Assembly: GCA_040387555.1 (NCBI GenBank)
Contig: JAZKDO010000006.1
Coordinates: 186,001 to 250,000 of the forward strand
Direction: 5' to 3'
DNA from: UBA4416 sp040387555
Lineage (GTDB): Bacteria > Bacteroidota > Bacteroidia > B-17B0 > Aurantibacillaceae
Length of the DNA: 64,000 nucleotides
Every line of letters starts with the position of its first letter. The stretch's first letter is position 1. The translations under genes and the position numbers were made by a program. Under the pieces are notes generated by a model. The model was not told the DNA's origin and ran no database searches. It saw only the letters and a program-made list of their open reading frames with translations. Below are positions 25,676-34,268 of the stretch, in pieces.

Positions 25676-27745
25676 TTATTTTGTAACCACTACTTTTTGT
25701 TTGATCATTTGATCTTTGCTATTGCCAACAATAAAATAAATACCGGAACTTAAATTTTCCAGTGTTACTGAGTAATTATTTGATGAGCTTAATTTGAACT
25801 GTTGAAATGTTTGTCCAAGTTCATTTAATAAATTATAAGTTCCTTCTTCTGATGAAGAAACTACAAGATAACCTGATGAGGGATTTGGAAAAGCAGTAAA
25901 AGAATACGTGTCGGTTAAAGAAGGTATTCCCGTGCAAACGTTTACGGTGATGGTGGAGGTTGCAGTATTTGTGCAGGAATTAGCATCGGTAACCGCATAT
26001 ACAACAACAAACGTTCCGGGGCCTGAAGCTACAGCATTAAAATAAGGTCCATTTACATAAGTACCACTGAATGTTCCACCTGGCGCATACGGGCCTAAAG
26101 GAACAGAAGGATTATTAGAACAAACTACTGTTTGCGATTGATGGTAATTGACAGGTGTTAATGAATACTGAGTGACTGTCGCATTGGAGGATATTGACCT
26201 ACATCCTTTGCCATTAGTGATTACAAGAGAATAATTGCCAGGTGCACTAACTGTAATAGTTTGTGTGGTATCACCGGTATTCCATATAAAATGGCTTCCT
26301 CCACTGGCCGATAAAACAGCAACGCCGCCTTGACATATAGCGCTATGGCTTTTGGATATCACTGCAGTTTGCGTTTGGCATAATTTAACTACAAATACAT
26401 CGGTCCATGAACTACCGTCAGCAATTAGATTATAAACTCCTGATCCCGGATCAAAATCTACAGTTTCAAAAAATTGACCGGTGCTAAGTAAATTATTATC
26501 ATGGTCAATTGCAATATCTAAAACCTCTCCGCCTTGAGGCTTTGTCCAGATAATGTCGCCAACAGAATCTAGTTTTATTATGCCTAAAGTGCCACCAATG
26601 TATGAATTGTTTTGTTCATCAACTACAATTGATTGCGCATTATCTAGCATTGGACTTGGTATCAATTTACCCCATACAAATAATCCGTCCGCATCTAATT
26701 TGCTTACGAATAGATCAAACGATGAAGTGGACGTTACATTGTAAACACCAGCTCCTGGATCTAAATCAATAGTACCTAAAAACCGACCTGCTATGTATGC
26801 GTTACCTGCCTTATCAGTAGCTTGACAATACGGATAGGAATGATTTCCTGAACCGCCAAAATTCCGGACACTTATAAAATTACCTGAGCTATCTAATTTT
26901 ACCAAAAAACCATCCCAAACTCCTTGAGGTATGATGGTATATTTACCGGGACCAGGATCAAAATCGGTAGAATCATGAAACATCCCACTACAGTAAATAT
27001 TTCCAATTGAATCCAATCCGAAATCCATAATATACTGCGCATTGTATCCGCTAAATGATTTTACCCAGCCGAAAGTGCCGGTTGAATTTAATTTGTAAAG
27101 GTATGTGTCGGTACCGTTAGCACTCAGGTTGTAAACATTTATACCCGGATCAAAATCGGTCACACCGGAGAACGCCCCGGATGAATAGACATTTCCGCTC
27201 GCATCAACTTTAATCTCATTTGCCTGGGAGTATCCGGGCGATATGGGTGCGTTTGCCCAAACAAATTCTCCTGTTGAATCCAGTTTTATGATAAAAGCAC
27301 GATCAGCGTTTGATTTTAACATATAGATGTTTGGACCAGGATCACAATCAATTGAATCCGAAAAGTAACCGGTTACATAAACATTTCCTCCGTGATCCAC
27401 CGCTACGTCTGTTCCAACTGCAAATGAGTGAACCATTCCTATTTCCTTTGCCCATACAAATGCACCATTCGAACTCAGTTTACTGATAAAAACACTTTTA
27501 TCTCCCTGTGCCGTAAGATTGTATACATTTGGACCCGGATCATAATCCGAAGTGCCAATAAAAAAACCGGTTGTAAATACATTACCTGTTTTGTCAACAG
27601 TGATCGATTCTCCTACGTCCCAATGGCTACCACCCAAACTTTTTGCCCACGAAAAATTGGCTTCCTGAGCATAAGTTGAAAAAACACAACCTATTAATAT
27701 GGAGAATAGAATCGTGTTTCTGTGACCATTTAAATTTAGTTTCAT
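25676..27745 (-). CDS. Secreted SBBP-repeat beta-propeller protein with PKD-like module and T9SS sorting domain
   Basis: A 689-residue exported protein. After the signal peptide (to CVFSTYAQ) come about nine SBBP-type repeats. Each contains GNVYVTGYF-like strands and a DFDPGPNVYNL-like segment, where the DPG loop recurs at about 50-residue spacing. Next are an Ig-like segment (CQGGVAVLSASGGSHFIWN) and a PKD-like module (PLGPYAPGGTFSG...). A sorting domain starts at AFPNPSSG. The DxDPGxG loops could bind calcium (inference). It follows the RCC1 gene by four bases on the same strand, so the two are co-transcribed. Part of its C-terminal module is nearly repeated in that gene. Confidence 0.82.
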   Translation of the reverse strand: MKLNLNGHRNTILFSILIGCVFSTYAQEANFSWAKSLGGSHWDVGESITVDKTGNVFTTGFFIGTSDYDPGPNVYNLTAQGDKSVFISKLSSNGAFVWAKEIGMVHSFAVGTDVAVDHGGNVYVTGYFSDSIDCDPGPNIYMLKSNADRAFIIKLDSTGEFVWANAPISPGYSQANEIKVDASGNVYSSGAFSGVTDFDPGINVYNLSANGTDTYLYKLNSTGTFGWVKSFSGYNAQYIMDFGLDSIGNIYCSGMFHDSTDFDPGPGKYTIIPQGVWDGFLVKLDSSGNFISVRNFGGSGNHSYPYCQATDKAGNAYIAGRFLGTIDLDPGAGVYNVTSTSSFDLFVSKLDADGLFVWGKLIPSPMLDNAQSIVVDEQNNSYIGGTLGIIKLDSVGDIIWTKPQGGEVLDIAIDHDNNLLSTGQFFETVDFDPGSGVYNLIADGSSWTDVFVVKLCQTQTAVISKSHSAICQGGVAVLSASGGSHFIWNTGDTTQTITVSAPGNYSLVITNGKGCRSISSNATVTQYSLTPVNYHQSQTVVCSNNPSVPLGPYAPGGTFSGTYVNGPYFNAVASGPGTFVVVYAVTDANSCTNTATSTITVNVCTGIPSLTDTYSFTAFPNPSSGYLVVSSSEEGTYNLLNELGQTFQQFKLSSSNNYSVTLENLSSGIYFIVGNSKDQMIKQKVVVTK

Positions 27746-27749
27746 CTTA

Positions 27750-30677
27750 TTATTCTTTAATTACTTTTTTTGTGACACATCCACTGTCTGTTTTTAATTG
27801 AAGAAAATAAATCCCGGTTGGCAAATCATTTATGTCAATGATAGTTTCTCCAACTGATAAATCTGAGATGAAAAAAACTTCGCTAAGTTCATTGAAAAGT
27901 TTTAGTGGGCCTTTTGTGCTTGTAAATACATACACATTTTCATTGGCTGGGTTGGGATATATTTCAAATGAATTAAGGGCTTGATGTGGCTCGATACCTG
28001 CGCAGACATTCACTGTAATAGTCGACGTTGCACTATTAGTACAGGAATTAGTGCCTGTAACGGTATACACCACAGCAAAGGTTCCGGGGCCTGCGGCTAC
28101 CGCATTAAAATAAGGGCCGCTTACGTAGGCACCACTAAATGTTCCACCTGGCGCATATGGACCTAAAGGAACAGAATTATTATTACTACAAACTATCGCA
28201 GGCGATTGATGGTAATTAACATAAGGCAATGGGTTCACTGTAACCTGAACGGCTTTTCGTGGACTAACGGCGCAGGTACTGTCCTGTACGTAATAAGTAG
28301 TATTTGAAGTTAAAGTTGGTGTTGTATAACCGGATCCACTTCCTAAAGTTGTTCCTGCGCTTGCTTGACTATACCATTCCAACGTTCCGTTTCCGGATGC
28401 GATTAAAGTGGCCGCACTGTTATAGCAAATAGTAATATTAGAAGCCGTTGGTGCGGAAGGTGAAGCGCAATTGGTATTACACACGAAAGTAGAGGTGCCC
28501 GTTGTTGTTCCGTCTCCTAATTGGCCGGTTTGATTCCATCCTGTTGCGCAAAACTGATTCCGATCTGATTTTAAGCCTATGGTTGATCCATAACCACCAG
28601 CAGCACTCACCCAATAATTATTGAAAGCAGTTTGAACAGGGTAGTTTACATCAACCTGCCACGACCCATCGCCATATTGGCCAGCAAAATTCCAGCCATT
28701 AACCCAGAGGCTGCCATCCGACTTCAGATTCACAGAATGGAGATAAGTATTGTTAACCAGCAACCATGACTGTTCATTTCCTATTTGCACGGGAACACTT
28801 TTATTCACCTTGCTCCCGTCACCTAATTGCCCTTTATCGTTGCGACCCCATGTCCAGAGTGTACCATTTGATTTTAAGGCGCTGGAGTGACACAAACCTG
28901 TGGAGATGCTTTTCCAGTGATGATCTGTTCCTACCTGCACGGGAATGGTTTTGTCGGTGTTTGATGCATCTCCTAATTCACCATAGGTATTCAAGCCCCA
29001 TGCCCACAGACTGCCATTCGATTTTAAGGCCAGGTTATGATAGGATGCAGAAACGCTGACCCAGTCATGATCTGTTCCAACCTGCAATGGTAAGCTTTTG
29101 GGGATGGTGGTTCCGTCGCCCAACTGGCTATAAAAATTGGCACCCCAGGTCCAAAGGGTTCCATCCGATTTCAATCCTGTTGAATGTTTTTCACCGGCCG
29201 AAACACTTACCCAGTTATGATCAGTGCCAACCTGTGCCATATTAAGTTTATTCGTCGTAGTTCCGTCACCCAATTCCCCATTAGTATTATTCCCCCATGA
29301 CCATAGGGTTCCATCTGCACGTATACCCAAACTATATCCGCCGCCAGCTTCAATACAAATCCAGTTTGAATCTGTTCCGATTTGTTGAGGAGTGGTTTTA
29401 TACTTCGCTGAACTATCGCCTAATTGCCATACATAATTGCTTCCCCATCCCCAGATGGTTCCATCTGTTTTTAAACCTAATACAGTGCTTTCACCGGATG
29501 AAACACTTAACCATTCATTTGCAGGAGTGCTCGTTTGGACGGGTGAATGCTCAGAAACAGTAGTTCCGTTACCTAATTCGCCATGCCAGTTCGCGCCGCA
29601 TGCCCAAACTGTACCATCTGATTTTATTCCCACACTATTAAATAACCCTATACTTATACCTATCCAACTATTTTCGGTTCCAATTTGAGTGGGGCTATGT
29701 TTAGAGATAGCAGTTCCATCTCCTAATTGTCCATCTGAATTACTTCCCCAACTCCAGAATGTCCCATCCGATTTCAAGGCTATCGTATGCATATAACCAG
29801 TGATTACAGTTACCCAATTATTATCGATTCCTATTTTTACAGGACTCAATCTGGTTACAGTGGTTCCATCTCCTAACTGACCATTGATATTTAGACCCCA
29901 CGCCCAGATTGTGCCGTCGGATTTCAAACCACATGCCTGACTATGCCCTGATACAACGGCAGTCCAATTATTATCAGTACCTATTCTGATAGGACTATTT
30001 CTCTGAATATTTGTATTATCACCCAAATGTCCATTCGCGTTATTTCCCCATGCCCAAAGACTTCCATTTGCTTTCAGCGCATGGCTGCTGAAACAAAAAG
30101 TGGAAATACTCACCCAGTCATTTTCGTTACCAATTTGTATTGGATAATTTTTTTGTACTGTTGTCCCATCTCCAACTTCACCATAATAATTTCGTCCCCA
30201 AGCCCATAAGGTGCCGTCAGCTTTTATACCCAAACTATGGCTTGCACCCGAAGAAATACTAACCCAATCATGATCCGTACCAATTTGAACAGGACTATTA
30301 TGTTGAGTGGTTGTGCCATCACCTAATTGCCCGAAAGCATTAGAACCCCATGCCCATAAGGTTCCATCAGCTTTCAATCCAATACTTTGTTCAGAGCCCG
30401 TTGCAATGCTCACCCAGTTATTGTCTGGTCCGATTTGCACCGGAGTAGCGCGGTTTGTTGTGGTTCCATCACCCAACTGCCCGCTAGTGTTTAATCCCCA
30501 GGCCCATAGTGTACCTTCTCTTATTTCGAAACTATGGCTATAGCTTGAAGATATCCGTTGGTAATTAGCTCTATATGGTACTGATTTTTTCGTATTGGTG
30601 CGATTGATCTGTCCATGCATGTTCAGTGCAACCAAACCAACAAGAAAAAACACAATTGAAGTAAAAAGTTTTTTCAT
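27750..30677 (-). CDS. Secreted RCC1-repeat double-propeller protein with T9SS sorting domain
   Basis: A 975-residue exported protein with a signal peptide (to ALNMHGQ) and 14 consecutive RCC1-type repeats of about 50 residues (roughly residues 45-745). Each has the pattern DGTLWAWGxNxxGQLGDGTT. An Ig-like domain (SPSAPTASNITICYN) and a PKD-like module follow, then a sorting domain at IYPNPANE. RCC1 folds are seven-bladed, so 14 repeats suggest two full propellers in a row. Bacterial RCC1 proteins have no common activity and are often surface binding proteins. It is first gene of a two-gene unit with the SBBP protein. The last two repeats are more degenerate than the rest. Confidence 0.87.
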   Translation of the reverse strand: MKKLFTSIVFFLVGLVALNMHGQINRTNTKKSVPYRANYQRISSSYSHSFEIREGTLWAWGLNTSGQLGDGTTTNRATPVQIGPDNNWVSIATGSEQSIGLKADGTLWAWGSNAFGQLGDGTTTQHNSPVQIGTDHDWVSISSGASHSLGIKADGTLWAWGRNYYGEVGDGTTVQKNYPIQIGNENDWVSISTFCFSSHALKANGSLWAWGNNANGHLGDNTNIQRNSPIRIGTDNNWTAVVSGHSQACGLKSDGTIWAWGLNINGQLGDGTTVTRLSPVKIGIDNNWVTVITGYMHTIALKSDGTFWSWGSNSDGQLGDGTAISKHSPTQIGTENSWIGISIGLFNSVGIKSDGTVWACGANWHGELGNGTTVSEHSPVQTSTPANEWLSVSSGESTVLGLKTDGTIWGWGSNYVWQLGDSSAKYKTTPQQIGTDSNWICIEAGGGYSLGIRADGTLWSWGNNTNGELGDGTTTNKLNMAQVGTDHNWVSVSAGEKHSTGLKSDGTLWTWGANFYSQLGDGTTIPKSLPLQVGTDHDWVSVSASYHNLALKSNGSLWAWGLNTYGELGDASNTDKTIPVQVGTDHHWKSISTGLCHSSALKSNGTLWTWGRNDKGQLGDGSKVNKSVPVQIGNEQSWLLVNNTYLHSVNLKSDGSLWVNGWNFAGQYGDGSWQVDVNYPVQTAFNNYWVSAAGGYGSTIGLKSDRNQFCATGWNQTGQLGDGTTTGTSTFVCNTNCASPSAPTASNITICYNSAATLIASGNGTLEWYSQASAGTTLGSGSGYTTPTLTSNTTYYVQDSTCAVSPRKAVQVTVNPLPYVNYHQSPAIVCSNNNSVPLGPYAPGGTFSGAYVSGPYFNAVAAGPGTFAVVYTVTGTNSCTNSATSTITVNVCAGIEPHQALNSFEIYPNPANENVYVFTSTKGPLKLFNELSEVFFISDLSVGETIIDINDLPTGIYFLQLKTDSGCVTKKVIKE

Positions 30678-30994
30678 AAAGGAATATTTATCATCACAGG
30701 AAAAAGCGTTTTAATTAAAGTTAGAGAAGAGGAATGAAAGGGTATTTATAAATCGTTCAAGCGCTAAATTTAATCGCCTGAACTCTGCTTTCCCTAAACT
30801 TCTGTAAAGTGAAAGAAATCTGTGCATATCTAAGATAGCCTAAGTCTAGACTCTTTTTTTTAGCCTTTATTCCAGAATAGAGCAAAAGAAAAGAAAATAT
30901 TTTGAAGTCTCAAGCAAAAATCATTTGGTCATTTAAGTAATTATTATTTACTTTGCAGTACAAAGTACTTTTAAAAAACATCATTTATCCAAGT
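30678..30994. other. Divergent intergenic region
   Basis: AT-rich spacer between the leftward RCC1 gene and the rightward DoxX gene. No exact TAnnTTTG box is visible for either. TTTACTTTG near 30948-30956 is the closest candidate for the rightward gene. I see no RNA gene, repeat or coding region. Confidence 0.5.
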
Positions 30995-31444
30995 ATGAGC
31001 ATATATTCAACACTTGACAAAATTCATTTTAAGGCCAGGCAAAAAAAATGGCTCCGATACTTCACTGTTTTCACTCGTGCACTGTTGGCGATGGGGTTTT
31101 TACCATCCGGTTTTACAAAAATTTTAGGTGAGCGCTTTACCACCTTATCTGTGAATCATCCCATGGGAAATTACCTGGAAGCATTACACCGAACCGGGTT
31201 TTATTACACTTTTGTTGGAGTGATGCAGGTGACCGCCGCTATTCTATTATTAATTCCAAGAACTGCAACGCTCGGGGCACTCATCTATTTTCCCATTATT
31301 TTAAATATCTGGGTCTTATCACTTGCCGTGCGATTTGAAGGATCTTGGGTATCAGCACCGTTGATGGTACTGGCCAATTTATACCTCCTGTGCTGGGACT
31401 ACGATAAATTAAAATTTATTCTTCCATTTCGTAAATTAAAATGA
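30995..31444 (+). CDS. DoxX-like membrane protein
   Basis: A 149-residue membrane protein with four hydrophobic segments. The stretch LLAMGFLPSGFTKILGERF near the N-terminus and YTFVGVMQVTAAILLLIPR in the middle are characteristic of DoxX/DoxD-type small membrane proteins. These are linked in some species to quinone or thiol redox chemistry. ATG 30995 is preferred to an in-frame TTG at 30953, which would add residues before the first helix. Its stop overlaps the start of the next gene (ATGA), so the two are translationally coupled. Confidence 0.75.
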   Translation: MSIYSTLDKIHFKARQKKWLRYFTVFTRALLAMGFLPSGFTKILGERFTTLSVNHPMGNYLEALHRTGFYYTFVGVMQVTAAILLLIPRTATLGALIYFPIILNIWVLSLAVRFEGSWVSAPLMVLANLYLLCWDYDKLKFILPFRKLK

Positions 31445-31665
31445 AATACCTGACTATACTTTCCATTTCAATGGTGCTACTTTCAACTGCTTGCGAAATC
31501 ATGCCGCGCAATACTCTGCGCGATTGCCAGGAGCAATGTAAAGACAGTAAAAAATCCAAAGCCTGCTACGAATTTTGTGACTGTATACATAAACAGGGAC
31601 TTCCATTGGATACCTGTCTGAAGAAATATGACAACACCCCGGAAGACTCTGTTTCAATGCAGTAA
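31441..31665 (+). CDS. Small Cys-rich lipoprotein
   Basis: A 74-residue lipoprotein. The signal ends LLSTAC (Cys 18). The mature part carries six more Cys (RDCQEQCKD, SKACYEFCDCIHK, LDTCLKK) in a CX3C-type spacing that suggests a disulphide-stapled helical hairpin. It overlaps the DoxX gene by four bases. No family was recognised. Its stop abuts that of the convergent YdeI gene with no spacer. Confidence 0.7.
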   Translation: MKYLTILSISMVLLSTACEIMPRNTLRDCQEQCKDSKKSKACYEFCDCIHKQGLPLDTCLKKYDNTPEDSVSMQ

Positions 31666-32232
31666 TTAAGCTACACGTCTTTGGGCTTCACTTTCCTTGA
31701 TAATTTTTTCGAGCCTTGAAAGCCTTGTTTTTTCCTGTTTGGCACCCATAATCCGATGAATCATTTGCTTTTTATAGGAAGGTGCCTGACTGCTAAAAAA
31801 CTCCCAGGCCACTTTATTCTTCTTAAATAATTTCTCATATCCTGGTTCCAGCGAAACCGCTTCTTTTTCGTAAGAATAGATGTTCGATTTGTTTTCTGTT
31901 CTTAAACTAAAGGCCTTCAATCCTTCTGCCATCATTAAGCCCGCCTTAGTCAATTCTTCTACTTTCTTAATATTGATGGTACTCCATATACTTGTACTTC
32001 TTCTTGGCGTAAAACGAATGGAATAACTTTCTTCATTAATGTTTTTTCTAACCCCATCTATCCAACCAAAGCAAAGTGCTTCGTCAACCGATTGAGGCCA
32101 GGTAATGGAAGGTTTGCCGGAACTTACTTTGTAAAAACCCACAAGAAGCTCTGTTTCTTTTTTATGATTTTTTTGTAACCATTTTCTAAACTCTGATGGG
32201 GATGAAAAAAAAGTGGGTGCCATTTTAAACAT
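31666..32232 (-). CDS. YdeI/OmpD-associated family protein
   Basis: A 188-residue protein with no signal peptide. The pattern SPSEFRKWLQKNHKKETELLVGF, then ITWPQSVDEALCFGWIDGVR, then RFTPRRSTSIWSTIN is that of the YdeI/OmdA family. The C-terminal half contains a positively charged helical region (MIHRIMGAKQEKTRLSRL). The family is linked to peptide or bacteriocin tolerance in Salmonella-type species, but its biochemical role is not settled. The M at residue 4 (MAPTFF, 32223) is an alternative start. Confidence 0.82.
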   Translation of the reverse strand: MFKMAPTFFSSPSEFRKWLQKNHKKETELLVGFYKVSSGKPSITWPQSVDEALCFGWIDGVRKNINEESYSIRFTPRRSTSIWSTINIKKVEELTKAGLMMAEGLKAFSLRTENKSNIYSYEKEAVSLEPGYEKLFKKNKVAWEFFSSQAPSYKKQMIHRIMGAKQEKTRLSRLEKIIKESEAQRRVA

Positions 32233-32403
32233 GATAGGATAAATACATTCTTATTACAACCACAAAGATTGCTAAAAAATCTTGGTCTTAAAATAACATG
32301 CAAATTATATATTTCAAAAGGTTAATTAAGTTTTAGTCTAAAAAAAGTTTGGTTCACCGAATATGATCCGTGTTTTATTATCTGCATTATAGTTTTGAAA
32401 TCT

Positions 32404-33876
32404 ATGCTGCAACTATTACTTATTATTAAAAGATCAGCTTTACCTCTTGGCTTCATTTTAATTCCTATCATGTTAGGCCTTACCGGTTGTTTTAAGTTAC
32501 GCGGACATTATGGTACGAAAAGTTACGATGCTGTTAACCGTCCTGTAAATCCATCTGATATTTTATTACCCGATGGTTATACAATTGAACAGGTGCCCGG
32601 GAATTTTAATTTTCCATCAGGAATTACCATCGATGATAAAGGGACTATTTATATACTGGAAGCAGGATATTCTTATGGTGAAATTTTTACGATCCCAAAA
32701 TTACTAAAGCTTGAGTCAAATGGAAAAACAACCCTGATTGCGGAAGGAACAAAAAACGGTCCATGGACCGCCGTTGATTTTTATAAAGGCCATTTTTATA
32801 TCTCGGAAGGTGGTTCAATGGAAGGCGGACGAATATTAAAAGTATCTCCTGATGGAAAAATAACAAGGCTGGCTGAAAATTTACCAAGTTATGGAGATCA
32901 TCATACGGATGGGGTTGTTGTGGGAGATGATGGCTATATCTATTTCGGACAAGGGACTGCAACCAACTCTGGCATTGTAGGAAAAGATAATTTTGATTTT
33001 GGCTGGCTCTCCCGCAAAAAAGATTTTCATGATATCCCTTGCGAGGATGTGATACTCACCGGCGAAAACTATGAAACAGTAAATCTACTTTCAGAAGATA
33101 AAGAAAAGGTACAAACCGGTGCCTATGTTCCCTTCGGAACAAAAACACTGAAAGGTCAAGTTATTAAAGGAAGTGTTCCTTGCAACGGAGCAGTGATGAG
33201 AATTCCGTTGAATGGTGGCCAGATTGAATTGGTTGCCTGGGGTTTTCGTAACCCTTTTGGTTTGGCTTTCTCCCCTGACGGTCATTTGTATGTGACGGAT
33301 AATGGTTTTGATGAACGCGGAAGTCGCCCTGTTTTTGGTGCAGGTGATTTATTATGGAAAGTAAAAAGCAAAACATGGTACGGTTGGCCCGATTTTTCAG
33401 GAATGGATTCACTGTCAGGTAAAGATTATAAAGCCCACAAAATTCGCCCCAAATCTGTTCTTCAGAAATACCCGAATATTCCACCCCCGCCTATTGCTAC
33501 CTTTGGTGTTCACTCTTCCTCAAACGGCATCGACTTTTCAACGTCGGCAAACTTCGGACATAAAGGTGAAGCATTTGTTGCCCAGTTTGGAGATATGGCG
33601 CCGAACGTTGGAAACATTTACGGACCCGTAGGTTTTAAAGTTGTCAAAGTAAATGTAGAGACAGGTGATATTTCAGATTTTGCAGTGAATAAAGGTCGCG
33701 TGAATGGCCCTGCCTCTACTTTAAAAAACGGCGGGCTGGAAAGACCCATTTCTTTAAAATTTTCAGAAGATGGAAATACTTTGTACGTTGTAGATTTTGG
33801 AGTATTGGAAATGCCGGAAAAAGGCCCGGCTCCTAAACAGCATACCGGTGTGATATGGAAAATAACTAAAAAATAA
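32404..33876 (+). CDS. Sorbosone/glucose dehydrogenase-like beta-propeller lipoprotein
   Basis: About 490 residues: a lipoprotein signal (lipobox GLTGC), then a six-bladed propeller of the glucose/sorbosone dehydrogenase type. Recognisable blades include GNFNFPSGITIDDKGTIYIL, YGDHHTDGVVVGDDGYIYFG, WGFRNPFGLAFSPDGHLYVT and LKFSEDGNTLYVVDFG. Family members oxidise sugars, some with PQQ and some with unknown cofactor. A c-type cytochrome gene follows after four bases and would accept the electrons. The TTG at 32395 falls inside a promoter-like box (TAGTTTTG, 32390-32397), so ATG 32404 is chosen. The transcript would then be nearly leaderless. Confidence 0.8.
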   Translation: MLQLLLIIKRSALPLGFILIPIMLGLTGCFKLRGHYGTKSYDAVNRPVNPSDILLPDGYTIEQVPGNFNFPSGITIDDKGTIYILEAGYSYGEIFTIPKLLKLESNGKTTLIAEGTKNGPWTAVDFYKGHFYISEGGSMEGGRILKVSPDGKITRLAENLPSYGDHHTDGVVVGDDGYIYFGQGTATNSGIVGKDNFDFGWLSRKKDFHDIPCEDVILTGENYETVNLLSEDKEKVQTGAYVPFGTKTLKGQVIKGSVPCNGAVMRIPLNGGQIELVAWGFRNPFGLAFSPDGHLYVTDNGFDERGSRPVFGAGDLLWKVKSKTWYGWPDFSGMDSLSGKDYKAHKIRPKSVLQKYPNIPPPPIATFGVHSSSNGIDFSTSANFGHKGEAFVAQFGDMAPNVGNIYGPVGFKVVKVNVETGDISDFAVNKGRVNGPASTLKNGGLERPISLKFSEDGNTLYVVDFGVLEMPEKGPAPKQHTGVIWKITKK

Positions 33877-33880
33877 GATC

Positions 33881-34246
33881 ATGAGAAAAACCACACTACT
33901 CCTCCTGACAGGTCTTATGCTTTCCGTAACGTATTTCGTTTCCTGTTCTTCGAGGCGGGTAAAAAAAGACATGACACCGAACTCGGCCCTCGAACAAAAA
34001 ATTGCTGATGGACGGTTGGTATTTAAAACGCATTGTCAGAAATGCCACCCCAATGGTGAAGCAGGTGTTGGCCCAGCCTTAAATAATAAATCACTTCCCG
34101 CCTTTATTCTTCGCGCCAGAATCAGAAGCCGGGCAACCTTTTTATGGACTGGTAAAATGCCCTCCTTTGATAAACATGAAATTTCTAAAGTAGAACTGAA
34201 TGCTTTGATTGCCTACCTGAAACACATGGAAAAAAAAGATAAATAA
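33881..34246 (+). CDS. c-type cytochrome lipoprotein
   Basis: A 121-residue protein: lipoprotein signal (VTYFVSC) and a single class-I cytochrome c domain. The haem motif is HCQKCHPNGEAGVGP (CxxCH), and the distal ligand is probably M in WTGKMPSF. The C-terminal helix ends ELNALIAYLKHM. It lies four bases after the dehydrogenase gene and 22 before the TonB receptor gene, so all three form one transcription unit. It is the likely electron acceptor for the dehydrogenase. Confidence 0.88.
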   Translation: MRKTTLLLLTGLMLSVTYFVSCSSRRVKKDMTPNSALEQKIADGRLVFKTHCQKCHPNGEAGVGPALNNKSLPAFILRARIRSRATFLWTGKMPSFDKHEISKVELNALIAYLKHMEKKDK

Positions 34247-34268
34247 GTCCGGCAGATCTGTCTTTTAA

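Noticed and set aside
28000..30600. Regularly spaced repeats, possible CRISPR or tandem array
   Set aside because: The period is about 150 bases, copies differ and all are in frame with RCC1 blades. The same reasoning removes the 63-base LRR repeats at 18750-19480 and 36890-37690.
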